This document shows positions 32,848-41,590 of a stretch of DNA of 58,015 nucleotides, one piece after another. The notes under the pieces are model-generated. The model was given only the letters and a program-made list of their open reading frames with translations, was not told the DNA's origin and did no database searches. Origin of the DNA: Pseudomonadota bacterium (GTDB taxonomy: Bacteria > Myxococcota_A > Polyangia > Polyangiales > JAFGIB01); NCBI GenBank assembly GCA_017881185.1, contig JADGRE010000006.1, positions 1-58,015 on the forward strand, given 5' to 3'. Position 1 is the first letter of the stretch; each line of letters starts with the position of its first letter. The position numbers and the translations under genes were made by a program.

Positions 32848-34134
32848 ATGCCTGCGCCCAAAGCTCGCCGTTCCAAGCCCGGTCCACGCAAGACGCCGAA
32901 CAAGGCGCCGGGGCGTCGCGCGCCGGTTGCGCCGCCGCCACCGCCCGTGGTGCGTCAGCGTCGCTCGCTGTCGCAGCGTGGCGGTGAGATCACCAGCGGC
33001 GGTGACGAGCAACTTTCATCGATCTTGAGCCGCGCGCTCGAAGCCAGCAGCGCGCCGCCCGAGGACGACCTCACCCACGGCTTCCACAGCTACCCGGCGC
33101 GCATGCATCCGGCCATCGCGTCGCTGCTCATCGCAGAGCTCAGCGAGCCGGGTCAGAACGTGCTCGATCCGTTCGTGGGTAGCGGCACCGTGCTCATCGA
33201 GGCGCTTGCTCAAGGTCGGCGCGGCGTGGGTGTCGACCTCAACCCGCTCGCGCTGCGCATCGCCCAGGTGCGTTGCCAGCTGCGTGATCGCACCACGAGC
33301 GCACGCTTCGCTCGTGCGCTCGATGGCGTGGCCGAGGCATCCGAGGAGAGCGTGCGCAGCCGTGCTCGAGTGAGCGTGCCGATCGGGCCCCAAGAGCGCG
33401 AGATGTACGAGCCGCACGTGCTGCTCGAGCTATCGGGCCTGTGGGGGCAGATCGGTCGCGCCCAGAATCCTCTCGATCGCGAGACGCTCGAGATCGTGTT
33501 TTCGTCGCTGCTGGTGAAGTTCTCGCGCCAAGCCGGCGACACCAGTGAAGAGCGCATCGAAAAGCGTATCCGCAAGGGCCTCGTGACGGAGTTCTTCGCT
33601 CGCAAGGGCCACGAGCTGATCTTGCGTTGGGAGGCACTGGCTCGCACCGCGCCGCAGGGCGCGACACCGGTGAAGCTCGTGCAGGGCGACGCACGCAATC
33701 TGCCGCAGCTCGCGCCGCGCGCTTACCAGGCCGACTTGGTGCTCACTTCGCCGCCCTACGGCGGAACCTACGACTACGTCAGTCACCACGCGCGTCGCTA
33801 CGCGTGGCTCGGTCTCGATGACAGCATGTTGCGGCAGTACGAGATCGGCGCGCGCCGAAACTTCGTGCAGGCCGGTGGTGCTGCACGCTGGGATGCGGAG
33901 CTGGGCGCCGCGCTCAAGGCGATGGTCGCGGTGCTCGCAGACAACGGGCGCATCGTGTTGTGGATTGGCGACGCGGACCTCGCGGGCGCGCGCGTGTCGG
34001 CCGATGAACAGGTCGCGCGTCTGGGCGCGCGCGTCGGCTTGCGTCTGGTTGCACAGGCGGCACAAGAGCGTCCGGATTTCCGCGGCGGCCCTGGGCGTCG
34101 CGAGCACTTGCTGCTCTTGTCGCGTGCACGCTGA
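32848..34134 (+). CDS. DNA methyltransferase-like protein (N4/N6-amino type)
   Basis: THGFHSYPARMHPAIASLLI, LDPFVGSGTVLIEALAQGRRGVGVDLNP, LVLTSPPYGGTYDYV. Confidence 0.8.
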   Translation: MPAPKARRSKPGPRKTPNKAPGRRAPVAPPPPPVVRQRRSLSQRGGEITSGGDEQLSSILSRALEASSAPPEDDLTHGFHSYPARMHPAIASLLIAELSEPGQNVLDPFVGSGTVLIEALAQGRRGVGVDLNPLALRIAQVRCQLRDRTTSARFARALDGVAEASEESVRSRARVSVPIGPQEREMYEPHVLLELSGLWGQIGRAQNPLDRETLEIVFSSLLVKFSRQAGDTSEERIEKRIRKGLVTEFFARKGHELILRWEALARTAPQGATPVKLVQGDARNLPQLAPRAYQADLVLTSPPYGGTYDYVSHHARRYAWLGLDDSMLRQYEIGARRNFVQAGGAARWDAELGAALKAMVAVLADNGRIVLWIGDADLAGARVSADEQVARLGARVGLRLVAQAAQERPDFRGGPGRREHLLLLSRAR

Positions 34135-34167
34135 GGCGCGCGCGTCAAGAAATCGGCGCGTTGATCG

Positions 34168-35229
34168 TTGCGCGCACGCGCGCACGGTTGCTGTGCGCTG
34201 CCCGATGCCGTCCGATTTTTTGACCCATGTGGCCGCTGCCCCGATGGTTGTCGCGTGGATCAGGGCGAACGCGCAGAGCTGCCAGGCACCGTCATCGACG
34301 ATCGCTATCGCATCGGCCGGCGCATTGGTCTGGGCGGCACCGGCGTGGTGTTCGAAGCCACCTGCACCTTCGATGGCTCGAAGGTCGCGGTCAAGACGCT
34401 GCGCCCGTGCTTCGTGAACCACATCGATCTCGGCGTGCGCTTGCGCCGCGAGGCCGAGGTGTCACGGCGTGTCGCGCATCCGGGCATCTTGAAGGTGCTC
34501 GACGAAGGCACGCTCTACGACGGCTCGCCCTATGTGGTCATGCCGCTGATGTACGGCGAGAGCCTCGCGCGCTTGCTGCTGCGCTTGAACGAGCTGCCGC
34601 AGCTCGAAGTGGCCGCCATCGCCGGCCGCGTCGCGGCCATTCTGCACAGCGCACACCTCGCGGGCTACGTGCACCGCGACGTCAAGCCCGAGCACATTCT
34701 GTTCAACCGCAGCGCCACCGGTGACTTGACCGTGCACCTGCTCGACTTCGGCGTGTGCTCCAGCGCCAACGCCGACCAGCAAGAGAAGCAGCGCGAGTGC
34801 GGCAAGGTCTTCGGCACGCCGAGCTACGTGTCGCCCGAGCAAGCTTCCGGCAAGGTCGACATCGACGGTCGCGCCGATCTGTTCTCGCTCGGCATCGTGA
34901 TGTTCGAGGCGCTCTCCGGGCGCGTGCCGTTTTCCGGCTCGACCGTGTCCAAATTACTCTTGCGCATCATCCGCGACGAAGCGCCGCGCGTGAGCCAGGT
35001 CGTGGATGGCATCGACCCCACACTGGACGCGCTCGTGTCACGCCTGCTCGCGCGCGAGCCGCAAGATCGCTTGCCTTCGGCGCGCGCGCTGTCGCGCACC
35101 ATCGCTTCGTTCCTCGGTGACCGCACGCGCGTGGAGCGCAGCTTGGCTGCGATGCTCAACGAAACCTCCAACATCGCCGACACCGCGCCCACGGTGCGCT
35201 GCACCGTCCCCGAACAACAAGTCGCCTGA
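34168..35229 (+). CDS. Ser/Thr protein kinase (alternative GTG start at 34255)
   Basis: YRIGRRIGLGGTGVVFEA, VAVKTL, HRDVKPEHILFN, LLDFGVCSS, GTPSYVSPEQASG. Confidence 0.88.
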   Translation: MRARAHGCCALPDAVRFFDPCGRCPDGCRVDQGERAELPGTVIDDRYRIGRRIGLGGTGVVFEATCTFDGSKVAVKTLRPCFVNHIDLGVRLRREAEVSRRVAHPGILKVLDEGTLYDGSPYVVMPLMYGESLARLLLRLNELPQLEVAAIAGRVAAILHSAHLAGYVHRDVKPEHILFNRSATGDLTVHLLDFGVCSSANADQQEKQRECGKVFGTPSYVSPEQASGKVDIDGRADLFSLGIVMFEALSGRVPFSGSTVSKLLLRIIRDEAPRVSQVVDGIDPTLDALVSRLLAREPQDRLPSARALSRTIASFLGDRTRVERSLAAMLNETSNIADTAPTVRCTVPEQQVA

Positions 35230-35414
35230 TCGCGGCTGGTGTGCCTGCGCAGTAGCTTGGGGCGGTGATTGGCAGCTGCTGGCGGTGCGAGCCACACCCA
35301 CGCGCCCGCACGGGGGTACTCCGCCGCGCTTGCTTCCGCTCGGCAGAAAACGTTAACCTCATCGGTCACGCCAGCTTTTTGCGCGCACTGTGCGCGCTCG
35401 CCCGTGGCTTTCAT

Positions 35415-37103
35415 ATGCTCAAAGATCTCGTGCAGAGCAAGAACGCGGTGCCCGCCCTGGTGCTGGCCGCCTTCGCCGTGTTCCTGGTGGTCATCGCGCC
35501 GCTGTTCATGCCGTTCGCGCCGTGGGTCGCAGGCCTCCTGGGGCTCGTGCTGGGCATCGGCTCGGCGGCGCTCGCGCTGCACGGCGTAGGCGCTAGCGAA
35601 GACGACCTGCTGGCGATTCGCACGGGCTCCAAGGCGGCGCTGCGCGGCCAGCGTCCGTCGCGGCCCGCGTACGCACCTGCCGCGGTGTCCGAGATCCTCG
35701 AGATCCTCGAGAACGTCGCCGGCGAGATCGAGCAGAAGACCCACCGCGTGAACGAGATGGAGCAAGCGGTCTCCAAGTCGCACGCCGACCTCGACCGTCA
35801 GAAGAAAGAGCTGCACGACGCCGAGCACGCCCTCAGCGCGCAGCTCGACGAGTTCACCGCCAGCTTGAACGAGCAAGCCACGGCCAGCGACCAAGCCACG
35901 CGCTCCATGACCAACACCGCCGAGGTGCTCAAGCTGCTGGCGGGCAGCGTGGAAGTGCTGGCCCAGAGCGCAGAGGAGTCGTCGTCGTCGATCCTGGAGA
36001 TGAAGGCGACCAACGACGAAGTCGCCGAGAACATGACGAACCTCGGCAATAGTGTGCGCGACACGGTCTCTTCGATCGAGGAGATGACCTACAGCGTCAA
36101 GGAAGTGGCTCGCAACGTCGACTCGCTCGCGCTCATGACCGAAGAGACCTCGTCGTCGATGAACGAGATGGACGTCTCTATCGATCAGGTGCAGAGCAAC
36201 GCCAATCAGACCTCGCGCCTGTCCGAGCAAGTGGCCAAGGACGCGGAGCGCGGTGCCGACGCCATCGGGCGCACGATCCACGAGATCAACCGCATCAAGG
36301 AGTCGAGCTCCGACGCCGTGTCGGCCATCGTGTCGCTGGGCAAGCGCATCAGTGCCATCGGCGACATCTTGAACGTCATCGACGACGTGGCCGAGCAGAC
36401 GAACTTGTTGGCTCTCAACGCGGCCATCATCGCGGCGCAGGCGGGTGAGTACGGCAAGGGCTTCGCCGTGGTGGCCGACGAGATCAAGGAGTTGGCAGAG
36501 CGCTCGGGCACCTCGACCAAGGAGATCGCCAGTCTGATCAAGACCATCCAGGAAGAGACCAAGAACGCCATCAGCGCGGTGGAGCGCGGCGCGACCACGG
36601 TCGACAAGGGCGTCGAGGTGAGCGCCGAAGCCGAGCAAGCGCTGAAGAAGATTCTCGATTCGTCGCAGAAGTCCACGTCGATGGTGGGTGCCATCGCGCG
36701 CGCCACGGTCGAGCAGGCCAAGGGCAGCAAGCAAGTCACCGACGCCATCGCGCGCATCGCCGAAACGGTGCAGCAGATCGCGTCTGCCACGGCGGAACAG
36801 GCGCGCGGCTCCGAGCTCATCATGAAGAGCGCCGAGAAGATGCGCGTGATCACCCAGCACGTGGAGCGCAGCCAGAAGGAGCAGGCGCACGGTGCCCGGC
36901 AGATGACCACGTCCGTGGAGAACATCTCGCAGATGGTCAGCCAGCTGAACAAGTCGCAGCGTCAGCAGACCAAGTCCTCCGAGGACACCTCGCAGCTCCT
37001 GGACCGCATCGCCACGCTCACCCGCAGCCAGGAGAAGCACCTGGGCTCGCTCGCTGGCGCCGCGGAACGCCTGCACCAGCTGGCTCGCAAGAACGGTAAT
37101 TGA
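35415..37103 (+). CDS. Methyl-accepting chemotaxis protein
   Basis: Short TM hairpin then signalling domain [61 protein letters not shown]. Confidence 0.92.
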   Translation: MLKDLVQSKNAVPALVLAAFAVFLVVIAPLFMPFAPWVAGLLGLVLGIGSAALALHGVGASEDDLLAIRTGSKAALRGQRPSRPAYAPAAVSEILEILENVAGEIEQKTHRVNEMEQAVSKSHADLDRQKKELHDAEHALSAQLDEFTASLNEQATASDQATRSMTNTAEVLKLLAGSVEVLAQSAEESSSSILEMKATNDEVAENMTNLGNSVRDTVSSIEEMTYSVKEVARNVDSLALMTEETSSSMNEMDVSIDQVQSNANQTSRLSEQVAKDAERGADAIGRTIHEINRIKESSSDAVSAIVSLGKRISAIGDILNVIDDVAEQTNLLALNAAIIAAQAGEYGKGFAVVADEIKELAERSGTSTKEIASLIKTIQEETKNAISAVERGATTVDKGVEVSAEAEQALKKILDSSQKSTSMVGAIARATVEQAKGSKQVTDAIARIAETVQQIASATAEQARGSELIMKSAEKMRVITQHVERSQKEQAHGARQMTTSVENISQMVSQLNKSQRQQTKSSEDTSQLLDRIATLTRSQEKHLGSLAGAAERLHQLARKNGN

Positions 37104-37110
37104 CCCGTGT

Positions 37111-37154
37111 GAGCCCCGCGCGAGCCCCGCGCGGGCCCTGCGCGAGCCCCGCGC
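37111..37154 (+). repeat. Four tandem 11-bp units (GAGCCCCGCGC) after the MCP gene
   Basis: GAGCCCCGCGC GAGCCCCGCGC GGGCCCTGCGC GAGCCCCGCGC, flanked by GTGAGC (37109) and GCTCAC (37161). Confidence 0.75.
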
Positions 37155-37241
37155 AAGCGCGCTCACAGTGGGGCAGGGCGCAGCGGGAGTATTCTGCGGT
37201 CGCGGCGGCCGGGGCTGTGCTACACCAGGCGCCACTGCGTC

Positions 37242-37706
37242 ATGTTCGACAGCATCGGCATCGGTGAGCTTGCGGTCATCTGCATCGTCTTCATTCTCGC
37301 CGTTGGGCCCGAAAAGCTGCCCACGATGATGAAGACGGTCGGCAAGACCTTGCGTCAGTTGCGGCAAGCGAGCCGCGACATCCGTGCGTCGACCGGCATC
37401 GACGAGCTGATGCGCGACGACCTTCTCGACGCACCGCCCGTGCGCCGGCAGTACGTGCCGCCGCCGGGGCCCGAGATGGTGAGTCGCCTGCCAACGTCCA
37501 CCGACACGTCGATCGCGGCCGCCGCGAACGCCGCGGCCGATGCAGCCGCCGTGCACGCCGGCTACGCGCCGCCGACAGCTGCAAATGCACCCGGGACCGT
37601 GGGCGCCGCGCCGGTGCCGAGCGCGGACGCAGCGGGCGTGGGTGCTGACATCGCAAGCGGCACGCCGGCTGCGAAGCCGCCCGCTGGCCCCACGGATCCC
37701 AGCTGA
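37242..37706 (+). CDS. tatB: Sec-independent protein translocase TatB-like
   Basis: MFDSIGIGELAVICIVFILAVGPEKLPTMMKTVGKTLRQLRQASRD. Confidence 0.88.
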   Translation: MFDSIGIGELAVICIVFILAVGPEKLPTMMKTVGKTLRQLRQASRDIRASTGIDELMRDDLLDAPPVRRQYVPPPGPEMVSRLPTSTDTSIAAAANAAADAAAVHAGYAPPTAANAPGTVGAAPVPSADAAGVGADIASGTPAAKPPAGPTDPS

Positions 37707-37707
37707 C

Positions 37708-38565
37708 ATGGCCGCGGATGCTGCCAAGCGCGACCTTCCGTCCCGTGCGCCCGGTTCGCCCGGCGCGCCGCGCGACGAAGACCGGCCGATGACCGTGCTC
37801 GAGCACATCGGCGAGCTGCGTGGCCGGCTGATCAAGGCCCTGCTCGGCACCATCCCCGGCATGTGGATCGCCTGGACCTACAAGGAATACCTACTCGACT
37901 TCCTGCTCGCGCCGCTGGCTCAGGCCTGGCGTCACCTGGGCCTGGGCGCGCCCACCGTGCACTTCTCCAATCCCGTCGATCTCTTCGTGGCCTACATGAA
38001 GATCACGGTCATCGTCGGGCTGATGGTGGCCAGCCCGTGGGTGTTCTATCAGCTGTGGGCCTTCGTGGCACCGGGGCTGTACAAGCGCGAGCGCATGTAT
38101 GCGGTGCCGTTCGTGCTGGCCTCGACCATCTTCTTCGCGGGCGGGGCGTTCTTCGGCTACGCGGTGGTGTTCCCCGCCGGTTTCGAGACCTTGCTGGGCA
38201 TGTCGGGCGAGCTGCCGAGCGCGACCATCAGGGTGCAGCCCACGATCATGCTCGACGAGTACATGACCTTCGCCACGCGCATGCTGCTGGCGTTCGGCGT
38301 GGTGTTCGAAGTGCCGGTCATCGTCACGTTCTTGTCGTTGGTGGGCCTCGTCAACTGGAAACAATTGCTGGCGTTCGGGCGCTGGTGGGTGGTGATCGCC
38401 AGCATCATCGCTGCCATTCTCACGCCGCCCGACGTCGGCTCTCAAATGATGATGCTGGTGCCGTTGGTGGTGCTCTACTTCTTGTCGGTGGGCCTCGCGT
38501 ACTTCCTGGGCCCCAAGGTTCCGCCCACGCCGCGCAAGTCAGCCGACGGCGACAAGGTGCTCTGA
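37708..38565 (+). CDS. tatC: Sec-independent protein translocase TatC
   Basis: MTVLEHIGELRGRLIKALLG, SPWVFYQLWAFVAPGLYKRER; multi-TM; adjacent to tatB. Confidence 0.93.
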   Translation: MAADAAKRDLPSRAPGSPGAPRDEDRPMTVLEHIGELRGRLIKALLGTIPGMWIAWTYKEYLLDFLLAPLAQAWRHLGLGAPTVHFSNPVDLFVAYMKITVIVGLMVASPWVFYQLWAFVAPGLYKRERMYAVPFVLASTIFFAGGAFFGYAVVFPAGFETLLGMSGELPSATIRVQPTIMLDEYMTFATRMLLAFGVVFEVPVIVTFLSLVGLVNWKQLLAFGRWWVVIASIIAAILTPPDVGSQMMMLVPLVVLYFLSVGLAYFLGPKVPPTPRKSADGDKVL

Positions 38566-39987
38566 ATGCAGGCGCTGGGCGTGTGGCCTGCGCTGCAAGC
38601 CAGCTGGCGCCTGCTGCGCGCGCGCCCGGTCGTCACGCTCGCGCTCGGTGCGGCCGTGGTGTTGTCGCTGATCTCGGTGTGCTGTGGCATCGGCCTCTTC
38701 ACCACGCCCTGGTTCATGTGCGAGCTGTTCGCGCTGCAGATTGCTCAGACCAATGGCGGTAGCAGCCCGCGCACGCTGGCGTGGGTGCCGGCGAGCCTGA
38801 TCTTGCTGGGCGCCGTGCTGCTGGTGAGCGCCGCCGCGGGCCTCACTTTGCTTGGCGCCACGCCTTCGCTCGTGATCTCCGCGACCCAGCCGCTCGGCTG
38901 GTCGCTGCTGGCGCGCAGCACGCCGTTCTATGCGCTCTTGTCGAGCGTGATCGCCGTGCTCTTCATCTTGCCGTTTCTGTTCTGCCCACTGATCTTGATC
39001 GAAGAAGGCGCGAGCTTCGATACCGCCTTGCTCGAGAGCGCCCGCCGGGTCGTGGCCGGCGGAACCCTGCAGCACGCGCGTTTGTCGCTGGCCGCGCATG
39101 GCTTGCAAGTAGCGCCAGCGCTGCTGGTCGCGCTCACCACCGCACTGGTCGATCCCAGCGCCGTGGCGGTCGCCACCTTGTGCGCAACGCCGCTCTTGTG
39201 TGCCACCGTGCCGCTCGGCCAGGGCATGATCGTCAGCGCGCACGTGCACGCACGCGCCGAGCAGCTGCCGCACGACGAGCCTGCGCACGACGCTGCGTTC
39301 AGCCGAGTCGCGCGCGTGATCCGCGTGGGCACTTTCAGCTGGACGCTGTTGATGGCGCTGCCGCTCGTGTCGCTGTTGCTGCTGGGCGGCTCACTCGCTC
39401 GCCCGTCGCGCCTGGCCGTAGGTCTCGCCCCCGAAGCTGCGGTCGTTGCGGAGCTGCAGGTGCGCGGCGCTCCTGCGCAGCGCGCGCTGCTGCCTGGCAC
39501 AGCGCTCGAGGTGGTCGCGAGCCCGCGCGCGGTGCGCGTGGTGGCGAGCGATGGCGGCGGTGTGGGCGAGCTGCCCCTGCGCAGGGCTGGCGCAGTCGAA
39601 TGGGTGCGGGTGGTGCGGGTGCGCGACGCGTATGCGATCGAGATTCACCAGCACGGCACACGTGCGGTCCTCGGCATGGTCGACCGTGCCGGTGTGCGTC
39701 TGGACGACGACCTGCGCGTGCGCTTGTTCGATCGCGTGCCGGTCTGGGGCCTGCTGCTCGTGCTGTCCGCGTTGCTGTTGACCGCGCTGCTCACGCTGCC
39801 CGCGCTCGATGGCCTCGCGCGCGTGCGCCTGCGCCACGCCTTGCCTGCGTCGCGGCGCCCGGCCGCGGACTTGCTCGCGCTCGACCTGCGGCGCTGTCTG
39901 CGCCACGCGTTGCTCTCCGCCGCGCTGCTCTTGCCGCTCTCCATCGCAGCCAGTGTGATCGCGGCACTGGCTGCATTTGCAGCCTAG
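38566..39987 (+). CDS. Multi-pass membrane protein, unknown function
   Basis: Start abuts the tatC stop (TGAATG); several TM helices. Confidence 0.65.
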   Translation: MQALGVWPALQASWRLLRARPVVTLALGAAVVLSLISVCCGIGLFTTPWFMCELFALQIAQTNGGSSPRTLAWVPASLILLGAVLLVSAAAGLTLLGATPSLVISATQPLGWSLLARSTPFYALLSSVIAVLFILPFLFCPLILIEEGASFDTALLESARRVVAGGTLQHARLSLAAHGLQVAPALLVALTTALVDPSAVAVATLCATPLLCATVPLGQGMIVSAHVHARAEQLPHDEPAHDAAFSRVARVIRVGTFSWTLLMALPLVSLLLLGGSLARPSRLAVGLAPEAAVVAELQVRGAPAQRALLPGTALEVVASPRAVRVVASDGGGVGELPLRRAGAVEWVRVVRVRDAYAIEIHQHGTRAVLGMVDRAGVRLDDDLRVRLFDRVPVWGLLLVLSALLLTALLTLPALDGLARVRLRHALPASRRPAADLLALDLRRCLRHALLSAALLLPLSIAASVIAALAAFAA

Positions 39988-40011
39988 CGTGCGTGCTACT
40001 CTCGGTGCGCG

Positions 40012-40281
40012 ATGCCGAACGACTCCGCGACATCTGCTGCCGTCTCGAGCGACGAGCGCCTGCAAGCGGCCGAGCGCGCGTACGCTGCTGGCGACTTCGC
40101 GGCGGTGCGTGTGCTCACCGCGAAGTTGCTCGCTGCGTCAGCGTCCGAAGCGGCTCCTGCAGGTGATGTCGAGCGGGCCCGCGCACTGCGCGCTCGCGTC
40201 GCGGTCGATCCGGTCGCGCTCGGCGTGCTCGCGTTCGCGTTCGGGCTCTTGTGTGTCATCGTTTATGCGTATGCGCGTTGA
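40012..40281 (+). CDS. Small tail-anchored membrane protein
   Basis: 89 aa with C-terminal VALGVLAFAFGLLCVIVYAYAR helix. Confidence 0.5.
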   Translation: MPNDSATSAAVSSDERLQAAERAYAAGDFAAVRVLTAKLLAASASEAAPAGDVERARALRARVAVDPVALGVLAFAFGLLCVIVYAYAR

Positions 40282-40717
40282 AGCACGCCTGCTCTGGCTG
40301 CTGGGCCTCGCGGCCGTCGCCGTCGCCTGCAAGAGCGACAACGCTCCACCCGCGCATGCGTGTCTGGCGACGCTCGCGCCCGACTGCGTGCCGCTCTACG
40401 ACCCCACCTTCGACAATCTTTACAAGAACGTCCTGGGCACCAGCTGTGGCGCCTCCACCACGGGCAGCTCGTGTCACTCGGAACGCGGCGCGATGGCTGG
40501 CCTCGTCATGCAGACGGCGAACGAGGCGTACGACCACTTGCTCGGCAAGAGCGACGGTCGCAAGCGCGTCATCGCGGGCAATCCAGAATGCAGTCTGCTC
40601 ATGGAGCGCTTGGCTTCCGACGACCCACGCTTCCGCATGCCGCCCGGTCAGATGCAGCTGGGCGCGATGGAGCGCTGCGCGTTCCAGCTGTGGATCTCCG
40701 AAGGCGCCAAGCGCTGA
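40271..40717 (+). CDS. Lipoprotein, hypothetical (alternative start 40265)
   Basis: LLGLAAVAVACKSDN lipobox; ECSLLMERLASDDPRFRMPPG. Confidence 0.65.
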   Translation: MRVEARLLWLLGLAAVAVACKSDNAPPAHACLATLAPDCVPLYDPTFDNLYKNVLGTSCGASTTGSSCHSERGAMAGLVMQTANEAYDHLLGKSDGRKRVIAGNPECSLLMERLASDDPRFRMPPGQMQLGAMERCAFQLWISEGAKR

Positions 40718-40787
40718 GCACGTGGGATTGCGCTGTTCGGCGTTCTGGCGTTCGCGTTTGGACGCTTGTGTGTCATCGTTAACGGGT

Positions 40788-41405
40788 ATGCGCTTGCTGC
40801 ATGGCCCCACCGCGTTCACGGCGTTTCCTGTCATCACCCTCATCACGCTCATCACAGGGCTCTGTACGAGCGCCTGCGCGGGTGCAGGTGTGCGCCCCAA
40901 GACCGCCCACGATCTGTCGCCCAGCTCGCTGTATCCGCTCGGCGCGGGCTACGCCTGGTCGTACGACGTGGACACCGGCGACGCGCAGCCCACGCTCGCC
41001 GTGGCGCGCGTGGTCGAGCTACAGAACGGCAACGCCACCGTCGCTACCGGCGCAGACAGCGTGCTGCGCTACAGCGTGCGCAGCGACGGCATCGCCCGCG
41101 CCGACGACAGCGGCTACCTGCTCAAGGCGCCGATCGGGCCCGGTGCGAGCTGGACCTCAGGGCAGGGTGCCTCCGCGCAGGTCACGCAGCTCCACGTCAC
41201 GCTCGATACCCCAGCAGGCAAGCTGACCGACTGCGTCGTGGTCGACGAGCACAACGCTGGCTCGGGCCAGCACATCACCACCACCTACTGTCCGGGCGTG
41301 GGTCCGGCGCAGGTCATCTCCGAGATGGAAGTGCGCGGCCAGACCCTGCGCGTAGTGGCTCGGCTGCGCGGCTACACGGTCGACACTACCAGCGCTGCCC
41401 AGTGA
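40788..41405 (+). CDS. Hypothetical lipoprotein
   Basis: MRLLHGPTAFTAFPVITLITLITGLCTSACAGAG; YPLGAGYAWSYDVDTGD. Confidence 0.65.
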   Translation: MRLLHGPTAFTAFPVITLITLITGLCTSACAGAGVRPKTAHDLSPSSLYPLGAGYAWSYDVDTGDAQPTLAVARVVELQNGNATVATGADSVLRYSVRSDGIARADDSGYLLKAPIGPGASWTSGQGASAQVTQLHVTLDTPAGKLTDCVVVDEHNAGSGQHITTTYCPGVGPAQVISEMEVRGQTLRVVARLRGYTVDTTSAAQ

Positions 41406-41590
41406 GGGGCAGCGCCGCGCCGTGCGCAAGCTCGCAACTGTCGGCCGCACGGCCGGGAATTCGGTGGCGTTTCAAGTACATCCATGTGCGAAAATTGCGA
41501 TCAGCATGGTGCTTTTCGGCTTGCCGCAAGAGGTCCTGGTCCGCATGATTTTAGAGTAGAGGCTGCTGCTTAGCGCCTGGCTGAAATCCC

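Noticed and set aside
34824-37862. 1012-aa ORF on the minus strand antisense to the MCP and Tat genes
   Set aside because: Shadow ORF. The plus-strand frames encode recognisable MCP, kinase and TatB families; the antisense product is low-complexity His/Arg/Leu-rich, typical of GC-rich DNA.
40439-40487. Possible cytochrome c motif in the 40271 lipoprotein (CGASTTGSSCH)
   Set aside because: Spacing is C-x8-CH, not CxxCH; not called as haem binding.
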